Part shown: one piece after another, positions 1-11,472 of the stretch
Position numbering within the stretch: the stretch's first letter is position 1
How the letters are laid out: every line of letters begins with the position of its first letter
DNA from: Closterium sp. Naga37s-1
Taxonomy: Eukaryota > Streptophyta > Zygnematophyceae > Desmidiales > Closteriaceae
Reading direction: 5' to 3'
DNA length: 64,000 nucleotides
Assembly (NCBI GenBank): GCA_947471745.1
Contig: CANJKZ010000428.1
Location: 485,001 to 549,000, forward strand
Position numbers and translations under genes: made by a program
Notes under the pieces: model-generated
What the model saw: only the letters and a program-made list of their open reading frames with translations
What the model was told of the DNA's origin: nothing
The model's database searches: none

Positions 1-2085
1 ATCTGCGCCTCGTTCTCAAGGCCGATCTTGTCGTTGAGCCCCAGCTTGAGGTCCGGCATGCCCGATAAGAAGCACTTCATCAGCACCTTGCCGGTCACAT
101 CACACCGCAGTATGGTGCCTGCGGGGGGAGAGGGGGGGGGGGTTGGGGGTGGGAGAGAAATGGGGGGAGGAAGAGAGGGGGAGAGTGTTAAGAGGGGAAA
201 ACGGGAAGAGGAAAGGGGAAAGGGGAGAAGGGGAGGGGGAGGGAAGAGGGGCGGAGGAAGGGGGTGGGTCGTTGCTGTGCTGAATGCAGAGCACAAGGCG
301 AGTCCGAAAAAAAATACAATAACAGCTGCAGAAGGAGGGGGGGGAGAAGAGGAACAGGCATGGGTTGCAAGAAGGAGATGCAGCCGTTTTGAACGATATT
401 GAGATTCTCAAAAACGAGGAGGAGGGGCAGGAGGAGAAGGAGGAGGAGGAGGAGACGAGGAACAAGCACGGGTTGCAGGGAGGAGAGGAGGCAGGCGCAC
501 CTTTTTGTGACATGAGGAGGTTGACACTCTCCACAATATCCAAAAAGACCTGTCACGGGGGAGGAGAAGAGAACGGGCAGAGACACAAGCAGACAGACAG
601 ACAGGCAGACACACACGTCCCCCCCAACCCCACGCCCACTTCCCCCCCAACACATTCCCCCACAAGCATGCGTGCAGACGAGTCATAAAAGGGCACGCAG
701 GGTTGGGACTAGGGCATTGGGCGGAGTGCTACGACGGGGATATTGGATATGGGATATGGGAGGACGACACAGCACGGGAAGGGAATGGCAGGCGGAACCA
801 AGCAGGGATATTGGAGAGACGTGGGATGTCCCACACGAAGGAAGAGAGCCGAATGCATGGACAGGGAGAGGGGAACAGGGACGACGGGGGAGGAGAGGAC
901 CAGTAGAAAATAAAGGGGAGACGAGGAAGAGGTGGGAGGAGGGCATGAGGGATGGAGAAAGGAGGAAGAGCGGGGAGAGGGATGGGGGGGGGAAGGTGGA
1001 AGAAGAGTGGGCAAGGGACACTGAACGAGTTTTGAGACGTCTCAAAACGAGACGTCTCAAAACGAGTGGGCAAGGGACACTGAACGAGTTTTGAGACGTC
1101 TCAAAACGAGTGGGCAAGGGACACTGAACGAGTTTTGAGACGTCTCAAAACGAGTGGGCAAGGGACACTGAACGAGTTTTGAGACGTCTCAAAACGAGTG
1201 GGCAAGGGACACTGAACGAGTTTTGAGACGTCTCAAAACGAGTGGGCAAGGGACACTGAACGAGCAGCGACAGATTGGAGTGAAGCGAAGCGGAACGAGC
1301 AGGGAGAGGAGAATGAGGTGAGTGCACCTCGTTCTTCTTGTACACGAGCCCTTCTCTCCGCCACCCCACCGCGCCCGTGACTTGCAGCGTCGCATTGGCA
1401 GGCGGCCTCACCTCCTTCTCCTGCTCCACAGGGGAGAAAACGGGCACATGCGGGGAAGAGAGATGGAAGCATAGTGGAGGAATTTGAGCGTGAAAGAAAG
1501 GTGAAGAAAGGTGACAGAAGGGTGACAGGAGGGGGTTAAGTTTGACAGAAGGGTGACAGAAGGGTGACATGACAGAGTGGTGACAGAAGGGTGACAGAAG
1601 GGTGACGTGACAGAGTGGTGACAGAAGGGTGACAGAAGGGTGACAGAAGGGTGACAGAAGGGTGACAGAAGGGCGACAGAAGGGCGACAGAAGGGCGAAC
1701 GAAGGGCGACAGGAGGGCGACAGAAGGGCGACAGAAGGGCGACAGAAGGGCGAAAGAAGATGCATGGGCTGCAAAGAAGTGACATGGGGGGTGGGAAGAG
1801 AGCCTGGCGCCGACCTTGGAGAAGGGCGACCTGACGCCCTCTTGTGTGATGTACAGCTTGACGATCTCCGGAGATAGATTCTGTGGGAACCCGAAGTCCA
1901 TGATCTCTGTACGACAGTGAGGGATTGAGGCCACATGCCACAGCGCAAAGCAAAGATAGGTATTTGGGCGCACACACACCGCGAAACATGCATGCACGAA
2001 CACGGGCGCGCACACACGCGCGCACACGCACACACAGGCACGACCGCCCCCACGAGCACACACAGGCGTGCGCGCCAACCACCCG

Positions 2086-2127
<42 letters not shown>

Positions 2128-3802
2128 TTCCACACACACACGCACATGCACACACACGAATAGGAAGCAGCGCGCACACACATATACAGATGGAAGCAAC
2201 ACGCTTGAGTGAGACACGGCTGGCTGAAGAGCACAGGGCTACGGACGATCGAGAAACACAGAGAGCCGTGAGCTCACATCACATGCACACACGAGTGGGA
2301 TACTGAGGCCAAGGACACGAGGGAGGAGATAAGGTAGGGTGTGGGTAAATTATGGGAGAGGCAGGGGCGGTGGAGGGAATAAAGCAAGGGCGAGGGAGCA
2401 GAGGAGCAGTGAATAATACACACCTTGTGGGCTAGACTGGTACTACGCTGTCTGTCTGGGCATCTGAGCGTGTGAGCATGTAAGAGTCTGAGCGTCTGAG
2501 CGTGAGAGCATGTGAGGGACTGAGCGTGTGCGAGCGTGTGTGCAGCTGGCGTACCATCGAGCAGCTCGTAGATGAGCACGAAGTTGTTGCGGATGGAGTC
2601 CTCATCGAACGTGCCTCCGAAGTACGACTTGAACAGCGCCACGGCCTGCACGGGGCCAGGGGGACGGTACGCGGCGAACATACAGCCAGAGCAGCTCGCA
2701 TTGGAGCAGTGAAGCAGGCACAACGGAACAAGGCCGGAAGTTTCGACTATGTAGAAAAATACCCCAGACGACAAATCACCAGTCCAGGTGACAAGAAAAC
2801 ACTCCAACCACCGCCTCTCACCATTCCCCCAGCCACTGCCTTTCGCTCCCCATCATCCCCGCACAACCCTCCCTCCCCCCCTCATCCCCATACGCGCACA
2901 AAATCACAAGTCACGCGCGAGGCGGGCGGCGGGCGCGCACGCACCTCGACGATGAACTTGAAGGCGAGCGCGGCGTTGGCGTTGCTGTTGACGACGATGA
3001 CGATGTACACGTTGCTGATGCGCATGTACAGGAACGAGCAGTTGCCCATCTGCCTCACCGGACACGTGCCCAGGTCCTTGGTCTGCAGAATCTGCATCCG
3101 AAACGCGTCCACCATGTTGCCTCTGCACGCCCGCGCGCACGCGCGAGAGAGAAAGAAGGGAGATGGAGGGCGGAGAGGGGGGAGGCGGGGGGAGGGGAGA
3201 GATGAGGTAAGGAAGGCGAGAGGTAGATAAGGGAGCGGGGTAGAGAGGGAGGGAGCGAGAAGGGAAAGGAGGAGAGAGAGCAAGGCAAGAGATTGGCGTC
3301 ATAAGGGAGTGACGAGCATCGGGGTAGGTGAACCGTTAAACACAGATCATCTCAAAGGGATCCTTATGATACCCGCTTATAATCACGAAGTGATGCTGAC
3401 GTGGTTCAAGAAGGCACTTCAAGACAAGCACGCTGAAGAGGCGACACAAAAGCGGCGACAGCGAAGTGTGCGTTTGAGCCAGCTCGACAGATCTTGCATA
3501 CATGCCGTTCTCCAGCTCTCGGAAATTAGGCCATAGAAAATGGTTACGACTGACTGATTAGCCTACGAATTTGCTAAAGGTGTACAAGAATTTTCTCCAG
3601 TATTAGAGACAGCGTTCGAAAAGCCATGAATTTCACAGATGCGCATGTCGCAGGTGAGAATCCTGGTTCCATGAGATTAGTTTGTACCCGATGCGACGCG
3701 AAAGCGACAAGGCACTCACCCGACGTCATCTCGGTAAAGCCGGTTGATGAGCACGTCCCCTCGCAAGTTTAGGAAATAGATCGCCGACGCCGCCACAGGC
3801 AT
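1..3802 (-). CDS. AP2M: AP-2 complex subunit mu (partial, 7 exons seen)
   Basis: Medium (mu) adaptin of the AP-2 clathrin adaptor, which binds tyrosine-based cargo signals at the plasma membrane. Exons read on the minus strand: 3802-3720, 3122-2945, 2645-2555, 1906-1815, 1420-1328, 549-501 and 118-1. The start ATG (3802) opens MPVAASAIYFLNLRGDVL, the family's usual N-terminus. Further family strings follow in order: LGTCPVRQMGNCSFLYMRIS, KSYFGGTFDEDSIRNNFVLI, PQNLSPEIVKLYITQEGVRS, QVTGAVGWRREGLVYKKNE, DIVESVNLLMSQK and KCFLSGMPDLKLGLNDKIG. All joins keep phase. The longin-like mu domain is complete and the mu-homology domain has just begun, so the rest lies left of base 1. The junction 1815/1420 is the least certain (donor GTCGGC). 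Introns are crowded with minisatellites and homopolymers. Confidence 0.93.
1005..1264. repeat. 44-bp minisatellite carrying a perfect 18-bp palindrome
   Basis: About five to six near-identical tandem copies of a 44-bp unit lie in AP2M intron 5. Each unit contains the perfect palindrome TTTTGAGACGTCTCAAAA. The second palindrome is a truncated extra copy near 1050. A related palindrome with GAGGCGTCTC occurs alone near 8437 and near 34131. Confidence 0.9.
1497..1757. repeat. 10-11-bp minisatellite (GACAGAAGGGT/C)
   Basis: About 25 tandem copies of a short purine-rich unit lie in AP2M intron 4. The left part carries GACAGAAGGGT and the right part mostly GACAGAAGGGC. The long open frames across this stretch result from the repeat period and are not genes. 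Confidence 0.9.
1971..2175. repeat. CA-rich microsatellite with a ~45-base poly-C run
   Basis: Intronic simple sequence in AP2M intron 3. CACA/CGCA repeats flank an almost uninterrupted run of C at about 2083-2127. The exact run length is unlikely to be reliable in an assembly. Confidence 0.85.
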
Positions 3803-4908
3803 GGTTCGCGGCGGACCACGGGCAGAGCCCGCTCGCCGGCTGTCTGGTTAATAATGCTCGTCGAGAGCTGAGCAAGCAAAAAGCCAACGGCTGATACAGA
3901 GGGCCTCGAGCCTAAATGGGGACCTTCGGATTCAGGGTGTGCTATTACCGATATCGTTATCATAAGGCTGCATCAGGAACACATCCGGCAAATCGATGAA
4001 AGCAAATAGGAGACGGATCTACGACCAGCAGGCTGATCCGTTTCTACAGAAGGGCTTGCGCTATTGCCGCGGGAGAGCGACAGTCTCTAGGATCGCAAGT
4101 CGGCACTAAAATGGCGAGTGCTCGGACTCTCGGAGATTTGCAGTCTAGGGATTGTTGGCCAACATGAGAACCAGATCGGACACAACCCAGGTAAAAATGG
4201 AAGAATGCTGGGAGCCAAGATTTCAATACAGTGCAGCGCGTTACAAGCACAAGACGCTGAAGAAACATATTTTGTACCGAACAATGACGCCTTGACGTGG
4301 AATATTCGAATATAGCTTTGTGGAAGCCGGAAGGGGAGCGGACGTGAGCAGAGCGGAGCGGACTGATAACACAGTGCGGGGAAAGACTGGGCGCGAGGAA
4401 CAAGAATGCAGAGCTCTAGTTTTGGTTCGCGCTGCGCTGTTGGGGTCCTCTCCGCGTATCCGAGGTCGAGCTGAGGTCAGCTGAAGAATTTGGCGGGTTC
4501 TCTCACCCAGCTTGGCTCAGCAGAAATGGTCGCGGAAGTTTTCTGAGTTTTCGCGCGTGGAAGGAGAGCAGGGCGGAGAAAGTGCGCGCAGCCTAGTGGG
4601 TGACTAGGTGGCCCTGAATGCTTGCCCTCGGTTGCCACCAAATGTAGATAACGAGAGTGCGTGCATTTCCGTGGCATTGCTTCACCTGGAACCATGTACA
4701 GAACCTTTTTCCAAGATTATAACGTGCACCGCAGTTATCAATGTCGAAGAATTTTCACCCCCACCCCAGTCGACTCCTCGAGACCACGTCATCGCCACGT
4801 CAGCTTTGAGAGGATCCTGACGGGCGAGAATAGGGACTAGTGCACTCGCCATCAGCTTACTCCTCGACCTATAATTCATTCGTACGTGCGCTGAACGCGC
4901 GAACCAGA
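3803..4908. other. Divergent intergenic region AP2M / APE2
   Basis: This 1.1 kb separates the head-to-head starts of AP2M and the AP endonuclease gene, so it presumably holds both promoters and 5' UTRs. I see no convincing ORF, TATA box or repeat. Composition is less biased than in the surrounding introns. Confidence 0.6.
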
Positions 4909-7900
4909 ATGCGCGTGGTGTCGTGGAACATCAACGGGCTACCGACCACATTCAAGGAGGCCGGCAGCAAGTACGGCTCCGTCGCCAACTTCTTCTCAAA
5001 CGTCCTCCGCGCGGACGTGCTCTGCCTGCAGGTACTCCTCACCATCCTCACCGCGTCGACGCTGCTAGCCCAGAAGTTCACGTGATGCCAATCCGTACCC
5101 ACTCCCTTGCCTCTTTTCCATTCCTACCCTCCCCCCTCCCCCACCCCCAACCCCCTCCCGCCCCAACACCCTGTCCGCGATTCTCACCCCCCATCGCTCT
5201 ACCTCCCTGTCCGCCAGGAGGCGAAGGTGGCGGAGGAGCGGGTGGAGCGGGCGTGGGCGCTGGTGGAGGGGTACGACTCGTACTGGGCGTTCAGCCGCGA
5301 CAAGAAGGGGTACAGCGGTGAGCGCGTGCGCGCACACACACACAGGCCCCTTCCCTGGTCTTCATCACTAACTTTCCCTGGTGCTCACCTCCGCGCCGTG
5401 CTTCTTCCCTTGTTGTCTGCATGCCCGCCGTGACGACCCGTTGGTGCTGCATGTTCCCACACGCCACTCTACATGTGCCAACCGTGCCGCACCCCACCCC
5501 ACCTCACCCCACCCCGCCTACGAACCCCACGGCAGGCTGCGTGACCTTTGTGCGCGATGGCCTCACCCCCCTGGACGCGGTCGCTGACGCTGTTGGTCCC
5601 AACGGCCTCGCGTGGGAGGCGAGAGGCGCAGACAGAGCGCCCTGGGAGCGGGGTGGAGGGCTTGCTGTTGACACGACTGACGACCAGGCTCCTGATGCGG
5701 AGGCTGGCGCGGAGAGGGACGGCGGGGGGAGAGGAGAAGGAGTGGTGGAGAAGGGGGACGGGGAGGAGGGGGATGAAGGGGAAGGGGAAGGGGAAGGGTC
5801 GGTGTGGAGGGAGGGGCGGTGTGTGAGGACGGACCACGGGCGGTTTGTGCTGCTGAACGTGTACGTGCCGAATGCAGGCGAGCACAAGCACGGGCGCCCG
5901 CGGCTGCAGCGCAAGATGGCGTTCCTGCGAGCCCTGCGCGCAGAATGTGAGGTGGGCTGGTGACAGGAGGAGGGATTGGGGTAGGGAAGGAGGGTAACGC
6001 AGCGGTGAGGGTTGGGATTGGGTGCGATGTGTGCGAGTGAGTGGGGATGTGTGCGTGAGAGTGGGTTGGAGGGTGTGGCGGTCCTCTGAGAGGCTGTGAG
6101 GGAGCAAGAGGCTTGAATTATGAGGGTTGGCATGCCCGTGTTCGGCTCAACTCGTCTCTCTCCCCACCCCATCCGCCTCTCTCCCTGCCAACCCCCATGC
6201 CAGGCGATGCGGTAAGGGCGAGTGGGCGGCACGTGGTGGTGGTGGGCGATGTGAACATCTCCCACCGGGACATAGACGTGTTCCACCAGTGGCGCGTCTC
6301 CCACATCTACTGCCCTGGTGCGTGCGTCACGTCACCCCACAATCAGCTGCAGCATAACGTGTACATCTTGCTGCCCTGCAACCTCAAACCTGCCCTGCAA
6401 GCAACCCCACACCTTCTCCCACCTTTCCCCCCAACTCCCCCTCTCAGCGGAGCTGCAGTGGCTGGATGCGCTGTTTGGAAGCCCCGGTGCGCCCTATGTG
6501 GACCTCTTCCGCCACTTCCACCCCACCGCCGCCGGCGCCTTCACCGTGTGGGACCAGCGCACCGACGCCCGCAGCCGCAACGAGGGCCAGCGGTGCGTGC
6601 CGTGTTTCAGTCGACTGAATGGTCGCCTCCCTGTTTGCTTTGGCCTTCCATTCCCTTCCCTTCCCTTACCTTCCCTTCCCTTCCCATCCCATCCCATTCC
6701 AAACCACACATCCCCGTTCTCCTTCTCTTCCCACCCCATTCCACACATTTCATCCCCCGCCCTGGCCCCGGCCTTCCCCACAGCATCGACTACGCAGTGT
6801 GCGACGCCGCCTTCCTCCCGCACGTGCTCGCATGTGACATCGTGCGAGTATCCCCCAAGCAGTGGAGCGACCACGCTGCTGTCGCCCTCACCCTCTCTCA
6901 TGATACTTCCCTGCCGCTCCTGCCCCCTCACCCCCGCCCGGCACTGTCCGCGCACAACATGCGAAAGTTCCAGGAAGATGTGACGCAGAGGAAGCTGACT
7001 GCGATGTTTGGTGCACGGAAGGGGAGAGGGCGGGGAAAGGGGGGACGGGGGGAAGAGAGGGGAGAGGGGGGGGGGCAGGCGGAGAGGAGGGGGAAGGAAG
7101 GGGATGAAAAGCAGGAGAAAGGACTGGAGGAGACGGAGGGAGGTGGGGATTCAGAGGACGGAAGAGGGAGGGGAAATAGGGAAGGTAGGGATGGGAAAGG
7201 TGGGGAGAGGGAAACAGGGGATGGAGAAGGTGTGGAGAGGAGGGATGGAAAGGATGGGGGGAAGGTGTTGAAGAGTATAGAGAGTATTGATAGGAAGGAA
7301 GGTGATTTAGGGACGGGCAGTGGTGACACATGCACGTGGGTCGGTGATGGGCGTGAAGAGACGCGTGTATCTGGTGAGGGTAATCTGGGTGAAAGGGAGG
7401 GGGATGGCAATGAGAGGGGAGGCAGGGAGGTGCATAGAGAAGCATCAACTGGAGTGTCAAGGGTGGCAGTTGCAGATGAAGCTGTGTGTATGGGTGCTGT
7501 GAGCACAGGCTGCACAGCACACGTGAGCGGGGGGGTACAAGGAGAAGATGCGTTTCGAAGGAGTGGTGTGCAGGTTGGCAGTGAGAAGGAGGCAGCGGAT
7601 TCTGACACGGAGAGAACAGAGGGTGGCGGGGGTGGTGAGGGAGGCGAGGGCATTGGGAGAGTGGAGAGGAGATGTGGAAGCATGGAAGAAGGTGCTGCTG
7701 GCCGTGCTAATGCTGACGTTGATGCTGGCGGTGCTGGTGACGGTGATGTTGACGGTAGGGAGGGGAGAGGTGGTACGATGAGGCATGCAGGGCACAATGA
7801 GAGTCGACGAGAGAGGGGAAGTGGTGGTGGAGGCGACGGGCGCGATACAGAGGTCCCAGCGGGGAGAGATGACAACGACGATGGTACTTCTAGTGCTCGA

Positions 7901-8176
7901 GATGCGGTTGGTTTGCAGACCACTGGATCAACTGGGCTCGCAGCAGTGGCAGCTGCAGCAACATCGGCAGCAACAACTGCGGCTGCCGCACAAGAGCGTG
8001 GGAAAAGAAGGTCAAGTGGTGTGGGTGTGGCTGCACGCCGGAGCGGTGCAGCTAAGAGGGGGAGGCGAGGGGGTAGGGGTGGTTCTGCGGCTAAGAGAGT
8101 TGGCACTGGTGGCGCTGCTGCTGCTGGCAAAAGTGGCTCACAACGTTTGATCACTCAGTTTGTCAAAAAGAACTGA
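4909..8176 (+). CDS. APE2: DNA-(apurinic or apyrimidinic site) endonuclease 2-like
   Basis: Exonuclease III-family AP endonuclease of nuclear base-excision repair. Exons are 4909-5031, 5218-5317, 5536-5946, 6204-6317, 6448-6592 and 6784-8176; the joins give one frame of 761 residues. Catalytic blocks appear in order: SWNINGL, LCLQ|E (metal-binding Glu at an exon join), FVLLNVYVPNAG, GDVNISHRDID and SDHAAVAL. After SDH (about residue 325) come roughly 400 residues of Gly/Arg/Glu/Ala-rich low complexity. The protein ends QRLITQFVKKN, which fits a PCNA-interacting (PIP) box. Plant and animal APE2 proteins normally end in a GRF zinc finger; I see none here or just downstream. ATG 4909 is chosen because it directly precedes the conserved RVVSWNI; an in-frame ATG at 4840 is possible. 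Confidence 0.88.
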
Positions 8177-9279
8177 GAATGCTACACTTACCGGTACCGC
8201 CACTTTCCCCTGTGCGTTCCGTGTTTGTTCGTTCATTCGTTCTGCACGAGCTTTGAAAGTACCACTTCTGTTTGTGTGTGCATGCGTTGGTCTGTCAAAA
8301 GAGCACGTTGTGGAATACTGTACCGGACAGGGTTCGCTTAGCTTCCCACGCCCACACTTCAGCACAACTCGAAAAGCATAGATCACAAAGAAAATAATCC
8401 TGCGTTTCAACAGGGCAACGGAAGCTTCGATTCGAGGCGTCTCAAAAAACATGGCAACCTGTTGTCTCGCTTATTCTGACCGAATCGGAGGTGCATGTGG
8501 GCGGCAACGCCGTATCGGTGACTACAAAGGAGCTTGTGAACTAGGGTCAACTATGTACAGGCAGGTTGGACTATGTACAGGGCTATATATGTACATGTCA
8601 CATGGCCATGCACGCGCATGCTTTGTGCATACACACACGCATACCCATGGCCCAGTGTACTATTTTGTCTTGACACATTCCCCTTCCTCATGTGTCATCA
8701 GGATTCAGCAGGCACGGCAGGCACAGCAGCTGGTATGCCCTGACTGCGCAGCAAGCAACACTACAGGGGAGCTTCCAAGTTCCAACCAATTTCTAGCACT
8801 CCAGAGGGTCTTCAGCAGGCATTGTCAGTAAGCCCCCCATAAACGCATGGACATGGGGTGCTCTGGCACAAAGGCAGCACCACTGCAGGGGATGGTTTGG
8901 TGGTGCCCTGGTGCTGATCCGCTGCTGCTGTAGTCGTATGGTGCTCTGCTGCTGCAGCTGCTGCTGCCCCACATGCTGCTCGTGAGTCGGGCTGAATGCC
9001 TGGAATAGGATGGGGTAAGACGTGGAACCATGGAGGGGGAATGAAACGGTGATGAGGTTGGTTGGAATGGTAGTGCGGGTGATGACGGGGGTGATCGTCG
9101 TAACCTACTCTAGAGCGTGGGAGAGAATATCTGGGGAGCAGGGTAGCAAGATTCGGCCACCGCAAAGACACAAGATCTGCACATATAACGTCACCAATGC
9201 CGCACATATCACCGGCACATATGCACACATGCACAACCAGGAAACTTTTACAGATCACAGTGGCTATGGTGATGTGACG
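8177..9279. other. Convergent intergenic region
   Basis: This lies between the 3' ends of the APE2 and F-box genes. It holds a single GAGGCGTCTCAAAA half-palindrome near 8437, CA/CG microsatellite at 8630-8650 and CTG/CAG-rich sequence at 8920-8970. A 148-codon minus-strand frame at 8812-9258 has no recognisable domain. It could be an extra 3' exon of the F-box gene, but I cannot support that. Confidence 0.5.
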
Positions 9280-11043
9280 TCACCTGAGGGCCATGATGAC
9301 CTCAGCAGCGTCCAGGGGTTCCCCTGCACGAGGTCGAATCCATCGTGCCATGGTGGCATGGAAGCATGGCTGCTGCCGCAAGGCTGACAGTACCAACTCC
9401 CTCTCCACTCGCTCCACTGCTGCTGCTGACGGCGATGATGCTGCTGATGATGGTGATGGTGAAGATAGTAACGAACCCCCAACAGGTATTCCAAACACCT
9501 CCACTCTTTCCAAGCACACAAACTGCTTCACCCCATCCTCTCCCACCTTCTCCCCTAGCTCCTCTTCTCCACCTCCCCCCTCCTCATCACCTCTTTGTAG
9601 CCTCCCCTCCTCCTCTCCCCCATCTCTTCCCCCACCCGCTTGCTGGTGGCAGGCAGTGAGGGGGTTCAGGCCTGTCAGGTGGATTCTCAGGTGGGAGCCG
9701 GCAACGAGGGCGGCAGGGGGCAGGGCGAGGGTGTGCGGTTGCAGCCAGTCCGAGGAGAGACGGATGGGTGGGGAGGTGTAGTGGAAGGAGGTGGCGGAAA
9801 AACCTACTTCCACCTGGTGTGAGGGGGGAGAGATGGGGGGGGGGGGGGGTGGTGAGAGAAGACATTAGGGGAGGGCGGCAGGAGAGTAGGAGGGTGTGAA
9901 GAGGGGTGAGGGGTGAGACCAGGCCGTGGATGATGTGCTTCCGGGAACAGCAGAGAATCCACATGGATGCAGACATCCACTGCAGATACGAGAATGGATG
10001 CCTGCAGTTGAATTGCCAGCAGTTGAATTGCCTGCACTGGCTGGTCCACATGCTGCATGCTGCGTGCTCCATCCCCCATCCCCCATCCCCCATCCCCCAC
10101 CCCCCATCCCCATGGCCCACACCCCATGCAACGCACCCACGCGCCTGACCTGCAAGTGGGCGGCGCGAGAGGAGCCATAGAGCGGGGCGGGTGTGACCAC
10201 CACACCCGCCACAGCGCACAGAGGGTGTGCCAGAGCCACGCCCAAGAACTCCCCTCTTCCACCACACGCCTTGCCATGCCGCTTGCTCTCTGCTGCTCGC
10301 CTGGCTCTGGTCCGTGGCTGTCGGGTGGGGTGGGTTGGGTGGGATGGGAGAGAGGACTGGGCGATGAAGGAGCATGCTCTACGGTGTGCGTGTGTACACT
10401 TAACTCCCTTTGTTCCTCTTGACTTTTTATTGGGTTCTACTTCTAATTCACAACCAAACCACAACGCTGCCTTTTGTTGCACCTACCCACCCTCCATAAA
10501 CCCATCTCACCCTATCCCTCCCCCCTCCCCTCTCTTCTAACTCTCCCCTCTTCCCCGCCACACCTCCTTCATTCATACACTTTCTCCCCATCCCCGTTCC
10601 TTACCTCACTGCACCAGATGCCGCCATCTCCTCCGCACCCAATACCCTGCACGCGCCACTCGCCCCACTCGCTCGAGCAATCCACCCCCCGTGCCACTAG
10701 CCGCTCTACCCGCCCCCCCCACTGTGCCCTTGCCAGCGCTAGCGCACCAAACAGCCCCTTCCACCGCGCTGCTTCTCCCCCTTTCCCCCCTCTCCCCCCT
10801 CCCTCCCCTGTCACCACCCCCCTGCCCCCGTCCCCTCGGTCTTCACCTCCCCCATTCTCTCCGCTTGCAGCAATGGGCGGGTGGCAGCGGAAGGTGTTCT
10901 CGCAACGCTGCTGCCACAGAGAGTCCGAGGCTGGGGTATTCATGGGAAAGGGGAGAGAGTGGGGGGGAAGGATGCAGGGATGCGAGTGGAGGATTGAGGA
11001 TATGAACTTGGATTGCGCATTGTGGTGTCCTGTGTGTGTGTGT

Positions 11044-11111
<68 letters not shown>

Positions 11112-11472
11112 GTGTGTGTGCGTGTGCACTGCACTGTGTATCCGTCCATTCCTGCTAGCGTCACAGAAGGAGCATGCAGGCACCACACTCACAGGCCATG
11201 CGGTGCCAGCAGCGGCAGACAGCCGCCATGGAGCAGAGGTCGGACGCGGTGAGGTGCGGTGCAATGCTGCCCTCCACCACCTCTGTCGGTACTCGGCAGA
11301 GGGCGTGGAAGGGAGCATTCGATTCCGTATCGCGCCCGTGCTCGCTCCGTCTCCCCCACTCCTGCTCCGAGCACGCATGCCCACGTTGACTTTCCGGTGG
11401 CAACACAATGGGGCGGCAGTGCACATGGCCAGGAACCACGTGGCCAGGACCCACGTGGCCAGGACCCATCAT
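9280..11472 (-). CDS. F-box protein, At4g00755-like (gene model incomplete)
   Basis: Probable substrate-receptor subunit of an SCF ubiquitin ligase. The first supported exon (ending 11193, good GTGAGT donor) encodes an F-box: VPTEVVEGSIAPHL then LCSMAAVCRCWHRM. It splices in phase to 10930-10847 (SLWQQRCENTFRCHPPIAAS). Further downstream are candidate exons around 10010-9920 (VDVCIHVDSLLF), 9810-9650 (SFHYTSPPIRLSSDWLQ, then GSHLRIHLTG), 9520-9475 (FVCLERVEVFGIPV) and 9400-9280, ending in TGA. From memory of the family, the later blocks line up with the conserved C-terminal half of plant At4g00755-type F-box proteins (YTS..., LLGR..., VCVSHV.V.G). Middle exons and the N-terminus are uncertain; ATG 11472 is only the first in frame. 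Confidence 0.6.
11031..11128. repeat. (GT)n microsatellite
   Basis: A roughly 95-bp GT/GC-interrupted dinucleotide run lies in an intron of the minus-strand F-box gene. The CVCV/HTHT frames over it are artefacts. Confidence 0.95.

Noticed and set aside
1005..1264. CRISPR-like array of palindromic repeats
   Set aside because: The spacers between palindromes are identical, the array is inside an intron of a eukaryotic gene, and there are no cas genes. It is a minisatellite.
1145..2179. 344-codon and overlapping minus-strand open frames
   Set aside because: They are produced by the 44-bp and 10-bp repeats and the poly-C run. Only the short AP2M exons within them are conserved.
6928..8154. 408-codon minus-strand frame opposite APE2
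   Set aside because: Pro/Ser-rich shadow of the Gly/Arg/Glu-rich coding strand; no start context or domain.
8812..9258. Final exon of the F-box gene
   Set aside because: The preceding exon already reaches TGA at 9280. A CAG/GTGACG donor overlaps that stop, but no matching conserved C-terminus follows.
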